In this document: piece after piece, positions 1 to 8,842 of the stretch | Layout of the letters: each line of letters starts with the position of its first letter | Numbering within the stretch: the first letter of the stretch is position 1 | From: Xanthomonas vesicatoria ATCC 35937 | GTDB lineage: Bacteria > Pseudomonadota > Gammaproteobacteria > Xanthomonadales > Xanthomonadaceae | Direction: 5' to 3' | Assembly (NCBI RefSeq): GCF_001908725.1 | Contig: NZ_CP018725.1 | Location: 3,658,001 to 3,722,000 of the forward strand | DNA: 64,000 nucleotides | The notes under the pieces: model-generated | Told to the model about the DNA's origin: nothing | Seen by the model: the letters and a program-made list of their open reading frames with translations, nothing else | Databases searched by the model: none | Translations under genes and position numbers: made by a program

Positions 1-1211
1 TGGATGGCGCCTGGCGCGACGTCAATCCGTCCCTGTGCGGCATTCTCGGCTACTCGCGCGAGCAATTGCTGCGTACCACCTTCCAGCAGATCACCCACCC
101 GGACGATCTGGAAATGGACCTGCAACTCGTGCAGCAACTGATCGCCGGCAAGCGCGATAGCTACAGCCTGGCCAAGCGTTACATCAGCCAGCAAGGCGCA
201 GTGATCTGGGCCCAGTTGTCGGTGTCGCTGGTGCGCGACGGCAGCGGCGCACCGGTGCATTTGGTTTCGCAGATCCAGGATGTCACCGAGCGCCATGTGG
301 CGGCCGAACGTCTGGCCGAAAGCGAAGCGCGCTTGCGCGCCATCAGCGACGCCACTCCGGCGCTGGTCAGCCAGTTCGATGCCAGCCAACGCTGCCTGTT
401 TGCCAACGAAGCGCATCGCGACTGGTTGGGGGTGGAGCCGGCCAGCCTGGTTGGACTGCCGATCGCGCATCTGCTGGGCGCGCCGCTCAGCGCGACCGCA
501 CGCACTGCATTGGCGCAAGTAGCCGAAGGGCAGCGCGCCAGTTTCGAGCACGTGTTGCACGTGGGTGGCAGTGCACGCGATATGGAGATCACCCTGGTGC
601 CGGAAGCCCGACGCCTGCTCGGCGGTGCGCAAGGGTTTTTTCTGATGGCGCAGGACGTCACCGCGCACAAGACCTTGCACCGCCTGATGCACGAGCGCGC
701 CACCCGCGATGCGCTGACCGGCCTGCCCAACCGCCACGCGTGGACCGAGGCATTGCAAAACGCCGTCCTGCAGGCGCATCAGTTACAACGCGCGGTAGCG
801 GTGATGTTTCTGGACCTGGATGGCTTCAAGCGCATCAATGACACTTACGGCCACCGCGCTGGCGACGCGGTGCTGGTACAGTTCGGCCAGTGTCTGCAAC
901 GCGCGGTGGAAGGCCGTTACCTGGTGGCGCGCCTGGCCGGCGACGAATTCGTGGTGCTGCTGGACAATCTGCAAACGCCCGAGGTCGATTGCGCCTGGGT
1001 TGCCGATCGCATTCGCCACGCGGCGTCCGCAGGCGCCCTGTTTGGCGAGCAGCGGCTACCGATCCAACCCAGCATCGGCGTCGCCTGGCAACACGGTAAA
1101 CAGGCCGAGGCGGCAAGCCTGATGCATGCCGCAGACGAAGCGATGTACGCCGCAAAGAACGCGCGCTGCAGCAAGGATGCGGCAATGAACAGCGGCGACG
1201 CTGCCCGCTGA
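1..1211 (+). CDS. PAS-PAS-GGDEF diguanylate cyclase (5' end outside window)
   Basis: This is the C-terminal part of a multidomain signalling protein; the reading frame is open from base 3, so the start lies upstream of the window. Two PAS domains come first (the first with a typical PAC end, LVSQIQDVTERH), followed by a GGDEF domain over about the last 165 residues (DALTGLPNRHAW, then FLDLDGFKRINDTYGH). The family makes cyclic di-GMP from two GTP. The signature is AGDEF rather than GGDEF; such variants can be active. The RxxD product-inhibition site expected five residues before it is absent (EGRY stands there), so I infer an active or weak cyclase without feedback control. No EAL domain follows. 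The sensed ligand is unknown. Confidence 0.9.
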   Translation, partial: DGAWRDVNPSLCGILGYSREQLLRTTFQQITHPDDLEMDLQLVQQLIAGKRDSYSLAKRYISQQGAVIWAQLSVSLVRDGSGAPVHLVSQIQDVTERHVAAERLAESEARLRAISDATPALVSQFDASQRCLFANEAHRDWLGVEPASLVGLPIAHLLGAPLSATARTALAQVAEGQRASFEHVLHVGGSARDMEITLVPEARRLLGGAQGFFLMAQDVTAHKTLHRLMHERATRDALTGLPNRHAWTEALQNAVLQAHQLQRAVAVMFLDLDGFKRINDTYGHRAGDAVLVQFGQCLQRAVEGRYLVARLAGDEFVVLLDNLQTPEVDCAWVADRIRHAASAGALFGEQRLPIQPSIGVAWQHGKQAEAASLMHAADEAMYAAKNARCSKDAAMNSGDAAR

Positions 1212-1698
1212 GGTCGGCGGCGATAGCCGTTTCTTCTCCCTGGGGAGAAGGTGCCCCAAAAGCGGATGAGAGTACGTCAGCGCAGAGCGCACTCGCGAGC
1301 CATCCGCTGGCGGTGCAGCTTGCTCGAGGTGGTGCTGTTGCATCACGACCACCTACTCCAAGCGTTGGCACCACCTCATTGTGCAGTCCGTTGGACGCGG
1401 TAGTGCTGCGCCAACGCAGGCTGCGCGGGAGTTGATCATCTGAGTGCCAATGCGCGTGTGATGTAACGCGGGATACCGACCTATCGATTGCGGATGCGGC
1501 CCTGCTGATTGGCAATGCGGAAGTTTTCGTGGCGACGCATATCGGCCGCCGGGGCACCCTCAGCCCAGCCCCTCTCCCGGTGGGAGAGGGGTTTGGATAA
1601 CCAGTTGCTCGGTGCTGTTCCCCCTTGGGAGAAACAGCCCGAAGCACCGATGAGCGTGCGTCAGCGCGAAGCGCAAACCGCAAGTCATCCCCCGCCTA
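1212..1698. repeat. Intergenic region with palindromic REP-like modules
   Basis: No credible gene lies in these 487 bases between the convergent cyclase and chemoreceptor genes. Two perfect hairpins stand out: CTTCTCCC-TG-GGGAGAAG at 1233-1250 and CCCCTCTCCC-GGT-GGGAGAGGGG at 1569-1591. Each is followed by a related stretch (GCGGATGAGAGTACGTCAGC near 1262 and ACCGATGAGCGTGCGTCAGC near 1646), so a repeat module occurs twice. A reverse-complement relative lies at about 46062-46095. These are dispersed proteobacterial palindromes and may also serve as terminators for the convergent genes. Confidence 0.7.
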
Positions 1699-3891
1699 CT
1701 ACGCAGCTTGCTCGACGCTATGGCGCTGCATCGACGCAGGCTGCGCCGGTGCCAGCCGGAAGACGGCCACCGCACGCGTCAGATCCGCTGCCTGGTCTTC
1801 CAGGCTGCGCGCGGCCGCGGTGGCTTCTTCCACCAGCGCTGCGTTCTGCTGGGTCATTTCGTCCAGCTGCATCACTGTGGTGCTGACTTGTTCGATCCCT
1901 GCGCTCTGTTCGGTGCTCGCAGCGGTGATCTCGGCCATGATGTCGGTGACACGCTTCACCGAGCTGACCACCTCGGTCATGGTGCTGCCGGCCTGTTGCA
2001 CCAGGCCCGAGCCCTGTTCCACCTTTTCCACCGAGTCGGAAATCAACTGTTTGATCTCCTTGGCAGCGCCCGCCGAGCGCTGTGCCAGGGCACGCACTTC
2101 ACTGGCCACCACGGCAAAGCCACGGCCCTGCTCGCCGGCCCGCGCCGCTTCCACTGCCGCATTCAACGCCAGGATGTTGGTCTGGAAGGCGATGCCGTCG
2201 ATCACCCCGATGATGTCGGAAATGCGTGCAGAGGACTGGGTGATCGCCAGCATGGTGCTCACCACTTCCTGCACCACGCGGCCGCCGCTTTCGGCCACCT
2301 CACCGGTGCCCTTGACCAGTTGGTTGGCCTGGCGTGCGTTGTCGGCGTTCTGGCGCACGGTGGAGGTGAGCTCTTCCATCGATGCGGCGGTTTCTTCCAG
2401 ATTTGCGGCCTGATGTTCGGTGCGCGTGGACAGATCGGCGTTGCCGCTGGCGATCTCGCCGGCGGCGGTATTGATCATCTCGGCCGAGTGCTGGATGCCT
2501 TGCACGATGCTGGTGAGCTGGATCGCGGTACGGTTGGCGGCATTGGCCAGGCGGCCGAAAGCACCTTCGTAATGCGATTCCACGCGTTGCGACAGATCAC
2601 CATCGGCAATTGCAGCCATGATGCGGCCCACATCGTCCAGACCGGCATCGGCCTGCTGCATCAAGCGGTTCAAGGCCTGCACCATTTCTGCAAATGCGAA
2701 CTGATAACGCGCCTGCTCGCCGCGTGCGGAGAAGTCGCCACGCGCGGCGGCATCGGCCAGGCGCGCGATATCGCTATTGATCGCCGACAGATTGCTCTTC
2801 ACCGTATCCAACGCTTCGTGCAAGGCAGCGCGCTGACCAGGCAGGCGGCGCATGTCGCGACGAAGATCGCCACGGCCGTATTCGCCCATGACCTCCATCG
2901 CCTCGTTGATGGCATCCAGGTGTTCGAACACCACGGTGTTTACGCCATGCGCCAGGCTGCCGTAATCGCCGGGGAAATCCTCCGGGATGCGGTGTGCGAT
3001 ATTTTCGCCCTGCTGCAGGCGGATCATGGTTTGCATCTCGCCGTTGAAGCGCTGCAGCTGGTTCTGCATCTGCTGCATGCTGTGCATCAACTGGCCGGTT
3101 TCGTCGCGCGATTCCACCCGGATATCGTTGTCGAAACGCCCCGAGGCAATTGCCTCGGCGGTGCGCGAGGCGGCGCGCAACGGTGCGGCCATCGCCGAGG
3201 CAATCAACCAGCACAGGCCAATCACCAGGGCGACCAGTGCGGCGCCGATCAAGGTCAGCGTTCGCGTAAAGCCCCAGGCCTGCACCTGGATGTCTTCGGC
3301 GTACACGCCCATCACCAGCACCCAGTTCCAGGCCGGAAACGTCTTGGCATAGCTGATCTTGGGCAGTTGTTCCTTCTTGCCGGGTTTGGGGGCATCGTAG
3401 TAGCTGAAGCCATCGCCGCTGTCGATCGCGGTCTTGATGTCGCGATAGACGTACTGCCCGGCATCGCTCTTGTAGTCGCTCATGTCGGTACCGACCGGGC
3501 GCTTGGGATGCATCAGGATGCGCATCTGCGGGTCGACAATGAAAAAGTAATCCACGCCATCGTTGGCGCGCATGTCCGCAAGCGTGGTGCGTGCCGCTTC
3601 TTTTGCCTGATCTGCAGTGAGCTCGCCGCTTTTGACCTTGTCGGCGTAGTGCTGCATCACGGTCAGGCCCATCTCGACCTCGGTCTTGACGCTGAGTTTG
3701 CGCGCCTCGATCAGATCCAGATATTGCAGACGCGCCGCAGCAACTGCGAGCAGGATCACGCCCACCGTCAACAACGTGCACAACAGGACGAATTTGCGGG
3801 TCAACGGGAGATTGGCAACATGGCGACGCAACAGGGAGACAACGGGCATGGCAACGGTATCCAGAACGCGCCGCGCAGGGCGCCATGTCAT
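1699..3891 (-). CDS. Methyl-accepting chemotaxis protein with single Cache sensor
   Basis: A 730-residue inner-membrane chemoreceptor. TM1 lies at about residues 32-52. It is followed by a periplasmic single-Cache type sensor (the stretch around [20 protein letters not shown] is diagnostic), TM2 at about 205-230, a HAMP linker, and a long cytoplasmic coiled coil ending in the MCP signalling hairpin ([20 protein letters not shown]). It relays ligand state to CheA/CheW. Cache sensors usually bind small organic acids or amino acids; the ligand here is not predictable. No CheR-docking pentapeptide is seen at the C-terminus (it ends SVEQAA). I chose the ATG at 3891 (MTWRPARR); the frame stays open further upstream, but that stretch reads as non-coding. 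An ATG at 3849 is also possible. Confidence 0.93.
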   Translation of the reverse strand: MTWRPARRVLDTVAMPVVSLLRRHVANLPLTRKFVLLCTLLTVGVILLAVAAARLQYLDLIEARKLSVKTEVEMGLTVMQHYADKVKSGELTADQAKEAARTTLADMRANDGVDYFFIVDPQMRILMHPKRPVGTDMSDYKSDAGQYVYRDIKTAIDSGDGFSYYDAPKPGKKEQLPKISYAKTFPAWNWVLVMGVYAEDIQVQAWGFTRTLTLIGAALVALVIGLCWLIASAMAAPLRAASRTAEAIASGRFDNDIRVESRDETGQLMHSMQQMQNQLQRFNGEMQTMIRLQQGENIAHRIPEDFPGDYGSLAHGVNTVVFEHLDAINEAMEVMGEYGRGDLRRDMRRLPGQRAALHEALDTVKSNLSAINSDIARLADAAARGDFSARGEQARYQFAFAEMVQALNRLMQQADAGLDDVGRIMAAIADGDLSQRVESHYEGAFGRLANAANRTAIQLTSIVQGIQHSAEMINTAAGEIASGNADLSTRTEHQAANLEETAASMEELTSTVRQNADNARQANQLVKGTGEVAESGGRVVQEVVSTMLAITQSSARISDIIGVIDGIAFQTNILALNAAVEAARAGEQGRGFAVVASEVRALAQRSAGAAKEIKQLISDSVEKVEQGSGLVQQAGSTMTEVVSSVKRVTDIMAEITAASTEQSAGIEQVSTTVMQLDEMTQQNAALVEEATAAARSLEDQAADLTRAVAVFRLAPAQPASMQRHSVEQAA

Positions 3892-4188
3892 GGATAACGG
3901 CTGATTCACATGCGGGTTGAATACTGATTGCGGAAGCGTCTGCTTGTAAAAACACGCAGTGCCAACGCAACGTCTAGCGCACCTGGGCGCGATGCGGCAT
4001 GACCAGTAAAGCCTCGTCGGGCCCAGGTGCGTTCCTACAAGGGTCTGCTGACGTTGGACAGATCGCAGGCGACGCATCGCTCGACAGATGGATCGATCAA
4101 TCGCGACGCGGCCGCACCTTCTAAATATGCAGGCGGGCGATCGCGCGCGATATGAAGGCGGACAAGCACTGCATGCCCGCCTTCCACA
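3892..4188. other. Intergenic region between endoglucanase and chemoreceptor genes
   Basis: The 297 bases hold no supported gene. A short copy of a genus-typical motif (CCAGGTGCGTTCCTACAAG near 4022) resembles the GGCCAGGTCCGTTCCTACAG repeat at about 17600. The promoter of the chemoreceptor must lie here, but no convincing boxes were recognised. Confidence 0.4.
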
Positions 4189-5628
4189 TCAGCTTGCTGC
4201 GCAGAAGCCGAACTCGGCCGTTGCACCGGCGGCCAGCGTGCGGTTGAAATCCACACCGCTTGCACGCAGGGTGCTGCCGCTCTGCGACCACACCACATTC
4301 CACGCGTTGTTGACCGTGCCGGTGACAGGCACCGTCACCGACCAGGTGCCGCTGCCGGTTCCGGTGTTGGTGACCTGCACGCGGTTGCACGCGCCACCGC
4401 TCCAACTGCTGTCCACGATGACCTTGGTGCTGAAGGTGCTGGTGCCGGTGCCCGGGGTTGGAGTCGGAGTTGGGGTAGGTGTCGGAGTAGGCGTAGGAGT
4501 CGGAGTAGCGTCGCTCACCGTGCCCCACAGGGTGCGCAGCAGCGTCATCTTGTCCTGACGCACGGTGGTCCAGTCGTCGCGCAGGATGCCGCCGGTATCG
4601 CCGCTGTTGGGGTTCCAGGACCAGTAGAAGCCTTCGTTGATGCCCTTGCTGCGCAGGTACTTCACCAGCGCGTCCTGCCAGACCTTGTCGCGTGCATCGC
4701 CTTCGCCGTACTTGCCGCCAAACTCGCCCAACAGCAGCGCGTACTTGCCGGCGAACTGCCCGAAGTGGCGGTCCCAGATGGCCGGCATGTTGTTGGGGAA
4801 GTTGCTGTCGTTGAAGTACGACTGCACGAATACGTCCGGCCCGTACACGTGCGGCGCCAGCAGCAGGCGGTTGGCCGGAATGTTCAACGGGGTGCAGGCC
4901 AGCGGCTGCAGGTTGCCGCCCCAGTAGATGCCGCCATTGGTCGAGCACACCGGGTTATCGGTGATGCCTTCCACCGCGATGATCCACTTCGGCGCCACGG
5001 CCAGCACCGCGGCCGACCCGCGCTCGGCGGCCTTGTTCCAGTCGGTCGCGGCGTTGCCGGTGCCCCAGGTGGCGGCGCCATGCGGTTCGTTCTTCAGATC
5101 CAGGCCGAGCACGTACGGCACGTTCTTGTAGCGGTTGGCTACAAAGCGCAGATCGGCCAGCCACTGCGCTTCGGTGTAGGAGCCGGTGTACCAGAGCTCG
5201 GAAATGCCGGCGCAATCGGGGGTGTGGTGATCCAGCAGCACGTACATGCCGCGCGCGTTGAATTCGTTGATCACCTTGTCGAGGATCTGCAGCGAGGTCA
5301 GGCCCTGCAGGTCGGCGTTGCGGCTGTAGTCGATGCTGCTGGGCATGGTGTCGCTACGCAGCGTGGCCGGGCAGAACGGCAGGCGCACCGCATTGAAGCC
5401 CAGGCCCTGCATCTGGATGATCATGTCTTTCCAGTTGCGCGCCCACAGGCCATGCATAACGTGGTTGCCGGTCTCGAAACCAAACACGTTGACGCCCTTG
5501 AGCTGCACCACCTTGCCACTGTCGTCGACGATCTTGTTGTTGCTGATGGAATAGCTGAAAGCCGGCGTGGCGGCCAGGGCCATCGCAGTAGCCAGTGCGA
5601 GCGTACTTGCAGTCCTGAAAATGGACAT
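4189..5628 (-). CDS. engXCA: Secreted endoglucanase, GH5 with C-terminal CBM2
   Basis: A 479-residue extracellular cellulase that cleaves internal beta-1,4-glucan bonds. Parts in order: Sec signal peptide (residues 1-25, ending ATPAFS); GH5 catalytic domain to about residue 370, with acid/base Glu181 in LDLKNEP and nucleophile Glu302 in LLLGEFGG; a Thr-Pro linker (about 375-390); and a family 2 cellulose-binding module (about 395-479) bounded by two cysteines. In Xanthomonas this enzyme leaves the cell through the type II (Xps) system and contributes to attack on plant walls. The start at 5628 follows AGGGAGA at good spacing; the open frame upstream is non-coding. It is divergent from the SulP gene. 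The architecture closely matches EngXCA of X. campestris, hence the symbol. Confidence 0.93.
   Translation of the reverse strand: MSIFRTASTLALATAMALAATPAFSYSISNNKIVDDSGKVVQLKGVNVFGFETGNHVMHGLWARNWKDMIIQMQGLGFNAVRLPFCPATLRSDTMPSSIDYSRNADLQGLTSLQILDKVINEFNARGMYVLLDHHTPDCAGISELWYTGSYTEAQWLADLRFVANRYKNVPYVLGLDLKNEPHGAATWGTGNAATDWNKAAERGSAAVLAVAPKWIIAVEGITDNPVCSTNGGIYWGGNLQPLACTPLNIPANRLLLAPHVYGPDVFVQSYFNDSNFPNNMPAIWDRHFGQFAGKYALLLGEFGGKYGEGDARDKVWQDALVKYLRSKGINEGFYWSWNPNSGDTGGILRDDWTTVRQDKMTLLRTLWGTVSDATPTPTPTPTPTPTPTPTPGTGTSTFSTKVIVDSSWSGGACNRVQVTNTGTGSGTWSVTVPVTGTVNNAWNVVWSQSGSTLRASGVDFNRTLAAGATAEFGFCAAS
4457..4508 (-). repeat. Degenerate hexanucleotide repeat coding the Thr-Pro linker
   Basis: About eight tandem copies of a 6-base Thr-Pro unit (on the plus strand GGAGTT/GGGGTA/GGTGTC/GGAGTA variants) encode the linker between the GH5 domain and CBM2 of the endoglucanase. 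Repeats of this type readily gain or lose whole units without breaking the frame, so linker length is expected to vary among strains. Confidence 0.8.
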
Positions 5629-5839
5629 GGTGGTCTCCCTAGAGAACCGAACTCGACACCCGAGCCCAGTGAGGGGGGCATCTTGGTCTGCGTCCGCGTC
5701 GCGCGGCGTGATCGCAGCCACAAAAAGGCGCATTGGCGCATGCATCACAGGCGCGCTGCGGGCACGGTCGCTTTCCCGCACACTATCCCCACTGCGCACT
5801 GTCCGCAGGTTGTCCTTTTTGTCCCCGGAGTGTCCCCCA

Positions 5840-7327
5840 ATGTCTTTCCTGCGTGCCGAACTGGCGCAATGGCGCGCTTCACCTGCGCGCGAACTGATGG
5901 CCGGTGCGGTCGCAACCTTTGCCCTGATTCCCGAAGTGATTGCGTTCGCATTCGTGGCTGGCGTCGACCCGCAGGTCGGCCTGTTCGCCTCGTTCGTCAT
6001 CGGCATCGTCATCGCGTTTTGTGGCGGGCGCCCGGCGATGATTTCTGCCGCGGCAGGCTCGGTGGCGCTGGTGGCCGCACCGCTGGTGGCGGCGCACGGC
6101 CTGCCGTATCTGCTGGCCGCCGGGCTGCTGGCCGGTGCGGTGCAGATCCTGTTCGGGCTGTTGCGGTTGGGCGTGTTGATGCGCTTTGTCAGCAGCTCGG
6201 TGCGCACCGGTTTCGTCAACGCACTGGCGGTGCTGATCTTCGCTGCGCAGCTGCCGCATCTGCTGGGTGCCAACTTCACCACCTGGGCCATGCTCGGTGT
6301 GGGGCTGGCGATCATTTACGGGCTGCCGCGGTTGCGCGTGCCCGGGCTGTCGGCGATTCCCTCGCCGCTGTTGTGCATCCTGCTGTTGACCATCGCCGGC
6401 ACTGCCCTGCACCTGCCGCTCAAGACCGTGGCTGATCTGGGCAAGCTGCCCAATGCGCTGCCGTTCCTGCAGTGGCCGGCGGTGCCGATGACGCTGGAGA
6501 CGCTGCGCATCATCGCCTTGCCGGCCTTGGCCATCGCCATGGTGGGCCTGCTCGAATCGCTGATGACCGCGCGGGTAGTCGACGAGCTGACCGACACCCC
6601 CAGCAACAAGAACCGTGAGTGCACCGGGCTGGGCATCGCTAACGCGGCGGCCAGCCTGTTCGGCGGCATCGCCGGCTGCGGCATGATCGGCCAGACCGTG
6701 GGCAACGTGAAGTACGGCGGCCGCGGCCGGCTATCGACGTTGTTCGCCGGCGTGTTCCTGCTGATCCTGATGGTGTTGCTCAAACCGTGGGTGTCGCAGG
6801 TGCCGGTGGTGGCCTTGGTGGCGATCATGGTGATGGTGTCGGCCGAGACCTTCGACTGGCGCTCGCTGCGCACCGTGGTGACCCACCCGCGGACCTCCAG
6901 CGTGGTGATGCTCGCCACGGTGGCGGTGACCTTGATCACCCACAACTTGGCCGCCGGGGTGGCGGTGGGCGTGGTGCTGAGCGGAGTGTTCTTCACCTTC
7001 AAGGTGGCCGGCCTGCTGCAGATCGCCCACGGCGACGGCGCGGACGGCGTGCGCACCTACACCGTGCGCGGACAGGTGTTCTTCGCCTCGGCCGATGTGT
7101 TCATCGACGCCTTCGATGCGCGCGAGGTACCCGGCCGTGCGGTGGTGATCGACGTCAGCCGCGCGCATTTCTGGGACATCACCGCGGTGGCAGCGCTGGA
7201 CAAGGTTGTGCAGCGGCTGCGCCACCACGATCTGGACGTGCAGGTGAAAGGTCTGAATGCCGGTAGCCGCCGGCTGATGCAGCGGCATGCCCTGGGCGAG
7301 GACGCACTGGAATCCGCGCTGCCCTGA
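5840..7327 (+). CDS. SulP-family anion transporter with STAS domain
   Basis: A 495-residue inner-membrane protein. The first ~390 residues form the hydrophobic SulP transport domain with many membrane helices (opening ELMAGAVATFALIPEVIAFA). A C-terminal STAS domain follows (about 400-490, with VIDVSRAHFWDITAVAALD). SulP proteins move sulfate, bicarbonate, dicarboxylates or related anions by symport or exchange; the substrate cannot be read from the sequence. The length is at the short end of bacterial SulP proteins. The start at 5840 is supported by GGAG at 5827-5830 and by the beginning of family similarity; the frame is open further upstream without matching a protein. No partner carbonic anhydrase gene lies beside it. 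Confidence 0.92.
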   Translation: MSFLRAELAQWRASPARELMAGAVATFALIPEVIAFAFVAGVDPQVGLFASFVIGIVIAFCGGRPAMISAAAGSVALVAAPLVAAHGLPYLLAAGLLAGAVQILFGLLRLGVLMRFVSSSVRTGFVNALAVLIFAAQLPHLLGANFTTWAMLGVGLAIIYGLPRLRVPGLSAIPSPLLCILLLTIAGTALHLPLKTVADLGKLPNALPFLQWPAVPMTLETLRIIALPALAIAMVGLLESLMTARVVDELTDTPSNKNRECTGLGIANAAASLFGGIAGCGMIGQTVGNVKYGGRGRLSTLFAGVFLLILMVLLKPWVSQVPVVALVAIMVMVSAETFDWRSLRTVVTHPRTSSVVMLATVAVTLITHNLAAGVAVGVVLSGVFFTFKVAGLLQIAHGDGADGVRTYTVRGQVFFASADVFIDAFDAREVPGRAVVIDVSRAHFWDITAVAALDKVVQRLRHHDLDVQVKGLNAGSRRLMQRHALGEDALESALP

Positions 7328-7567
7328 GTGCTCCAGGACGTCCGCCGCCACCGGCGTCGGGAGCGGTTGTGTCCGTGGTGCCGCGGCGGCTGGCCGCGCG
7401 CTGAGCGTGGCCGGGCAGCGACCTCAAGTTTGCTGGTGGGACGCCGATGAACCGGCATCCCGATTGCCGGTCGTTGTCGTGAAGCCTGCGCATTGCCACA
7501 TCACTTGTCCGCCAGCCCGCGGTGTCCCGCAGGACGCGCCTGCGTTTGCGTACCGGCTGCGCCGCCG

Positions 7568-8548
7568 ATGAGCGCCACGCCATTGCTGGAACGGATGGTG
7601 GACATGACCGCCATCCGCGACGCCGATCTGCTTGATCTGAGCCTGTTGCGCACCATGCGCGAGGTCTGCGCCGCCGAGGAATTGTCGCTGCTGCGCATCG
7701 CCCCGGACGGCCGCACCATGGCCGAAACCCGCCTGCACGACGATGGCCGCCTGTCGTTGACGGTGGCCGAACTCAAGGATGCGCAGATGCGTGCGCGGCT
7801 GGCCGACGTGCATGGCCCTGGCGATGTGGTGCGCCTGCAGCAGGATGGCCACGCGTTATTGCTCTACCCGATGATGGAGGCGCGCGGCATCCGCACCTGC
7901 CTGCGGGTGGGCGGTGCGCGCCCGCCCGGTATTGCCGAACAGGCGATGCTGCAGGGCTTTGCACGCTTCTTCCAGAACTATCGCAGCCTGCTCGACGATG
8001 CGCAGCGCGACGCGTTGACCGGGCTGCGCAATCGCAAGACTTTCGACGATGTGATTCTGCGGTTGTTTGCAGGCGGGGCAGACGCGCCGGCCAACGACCA
8101 GGTCTGGTTGGGCATCGTCGATATCGATCACTTCAAGCGTGTCAACGACACCTTCGGCCATCTGTACGGCGACGAGGTGCTGCTGCTGGTGGCGCAGCTG
8201 ATGCAGCGCGCGTTCCGTCAGGACGATCTGCTGTTCCGCTTCGGCGGCGAAGAGTTCGTGATCGTGCTGCGTGGGGTGGATCGCGATGTTGCGGTCAGCC
8301 TGTTCGAGCGCTTCCGCCTGGCCGTCGCCGAGCACGTGTTCCCGCAGGTTGGCCAGGTCACGCTCAGCACCGGCATCGTGGAGCTGACCCACGGGCGCCT
8401 GATCAGCCAACTGCTGGACGAAGCGGACAAGGCGCTGTACTGGGCCAAGCAGCACGGCCGCAATCGCGCCGTGGTGTATTCCGAGCTGATCACCAGCGGG
8501 CAACTGCTGCAGACCACGCAACAAACCGGCAGCGTGGACCTGTTCTAA
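7568..8548 (+). CDS. Diguanylate cyclase (GGDEF) with uncharacterised N-terminal domain
   Basis: A 326-residue soluble protein. The first ~155 residues match no domain I can name and look like a GAF-like sensory module. The GGDEF domain follows (DALTGLRNRKTFDD, IVDIDHFKRVNDTFGH, FRFGGEEFVIVL). The catalytic signature is intact as GGEEF. An RxxD inhibitory site (RQDD) lies exactly five residues before it, so product inhibition by cyclic di-GMP is expected. I infer an active cytoplasmic cyclase. The ATG at 7568 (MSATPLLERM) was preferred over an upstream in-frame start at 7493, whose translation reads as low-quality non-coding sequence. Confidence 0.9.
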   Translation: MSATPLLERMVDMTAIRDADLLDLSLLRTMREVCAAEELSLLRIAPDGRTMAETRLHDDGRLSLTVAELKDAQMRARLADVHGPGDVVRLQQDGHALLLYPMMEARGIRTCLRVGGARPPGIAEQAMLQGFARFFQNYRSLLDDAQRDALTGLRNRKTFDDVILRLFAGGADAPANDQVWLGIVDIDHFKRVNDTFGHLYGDEVLLLVAQLMQRAFRQDDLLFRFGGEEFVIVLRGVDRDVAVSLFERFRLAVAEHVFPQVGQVTLSTGIVELTHGRLISQLLDEADKALYWAKQHGRNRAVVYSELITSGQLLQTTQQTGSVDLF

Positions 8549-8842
8549 GCGTCGGTAACAAAACGACCGTGCTCACCGCCAGGCGGGCGAGGCCGGTGTT
8601 CGGTGCGGCATGTGCCCCTCGTGCACTGAGGTCTTGCGTGCGCGGTCTGCACCCACCTGACGACGGCGCGCTACGGTTTGCTAGCCGCTCCGGGCGCGAG
8701 CATCGCCGGTGTCGCATCGTGCACGCATGTGCCGCCGCTCCCAGGCAATGCACAGCCAGCGCAGGCTGTAATCCCGCGACATGCCGCCGCTTGCACCCGC
8801 GGGTGGCTACACTCCAGGGCTGTCTGATATCTGGGGTATGCA
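8549..8842. repeat. Intergenic region with a dispersed ~50-base repeat
   Basis: No supported gene. Bases 8570-8615 (GCTCACCGCCAGGCGGGCGA then GGCCGGTGTTCGGTGCGGCATG) reappear as a near-perfect reverse complement at about 37170-37215, and the GGTGCGGCATGTGCC end recurs near 10538-10552. This identifies a short dispersed intergenic element. Confidence 0.55.

Noticed and set aside
1708..3897. Very long open frame antisense to the chemoreceptor (about 729 codons)
   Set aside because: It mirrors codon bias of the real gene in GC-rich DNA, is extremely His-rich and matches no domain.
4765..6435. Open frame on the plus strand across the endoglucanase and the SulP start
   Set aside because: It overlaps two well-supported genes and gives an Arg/His/Gly-rich sequence typical of non-coding frames.
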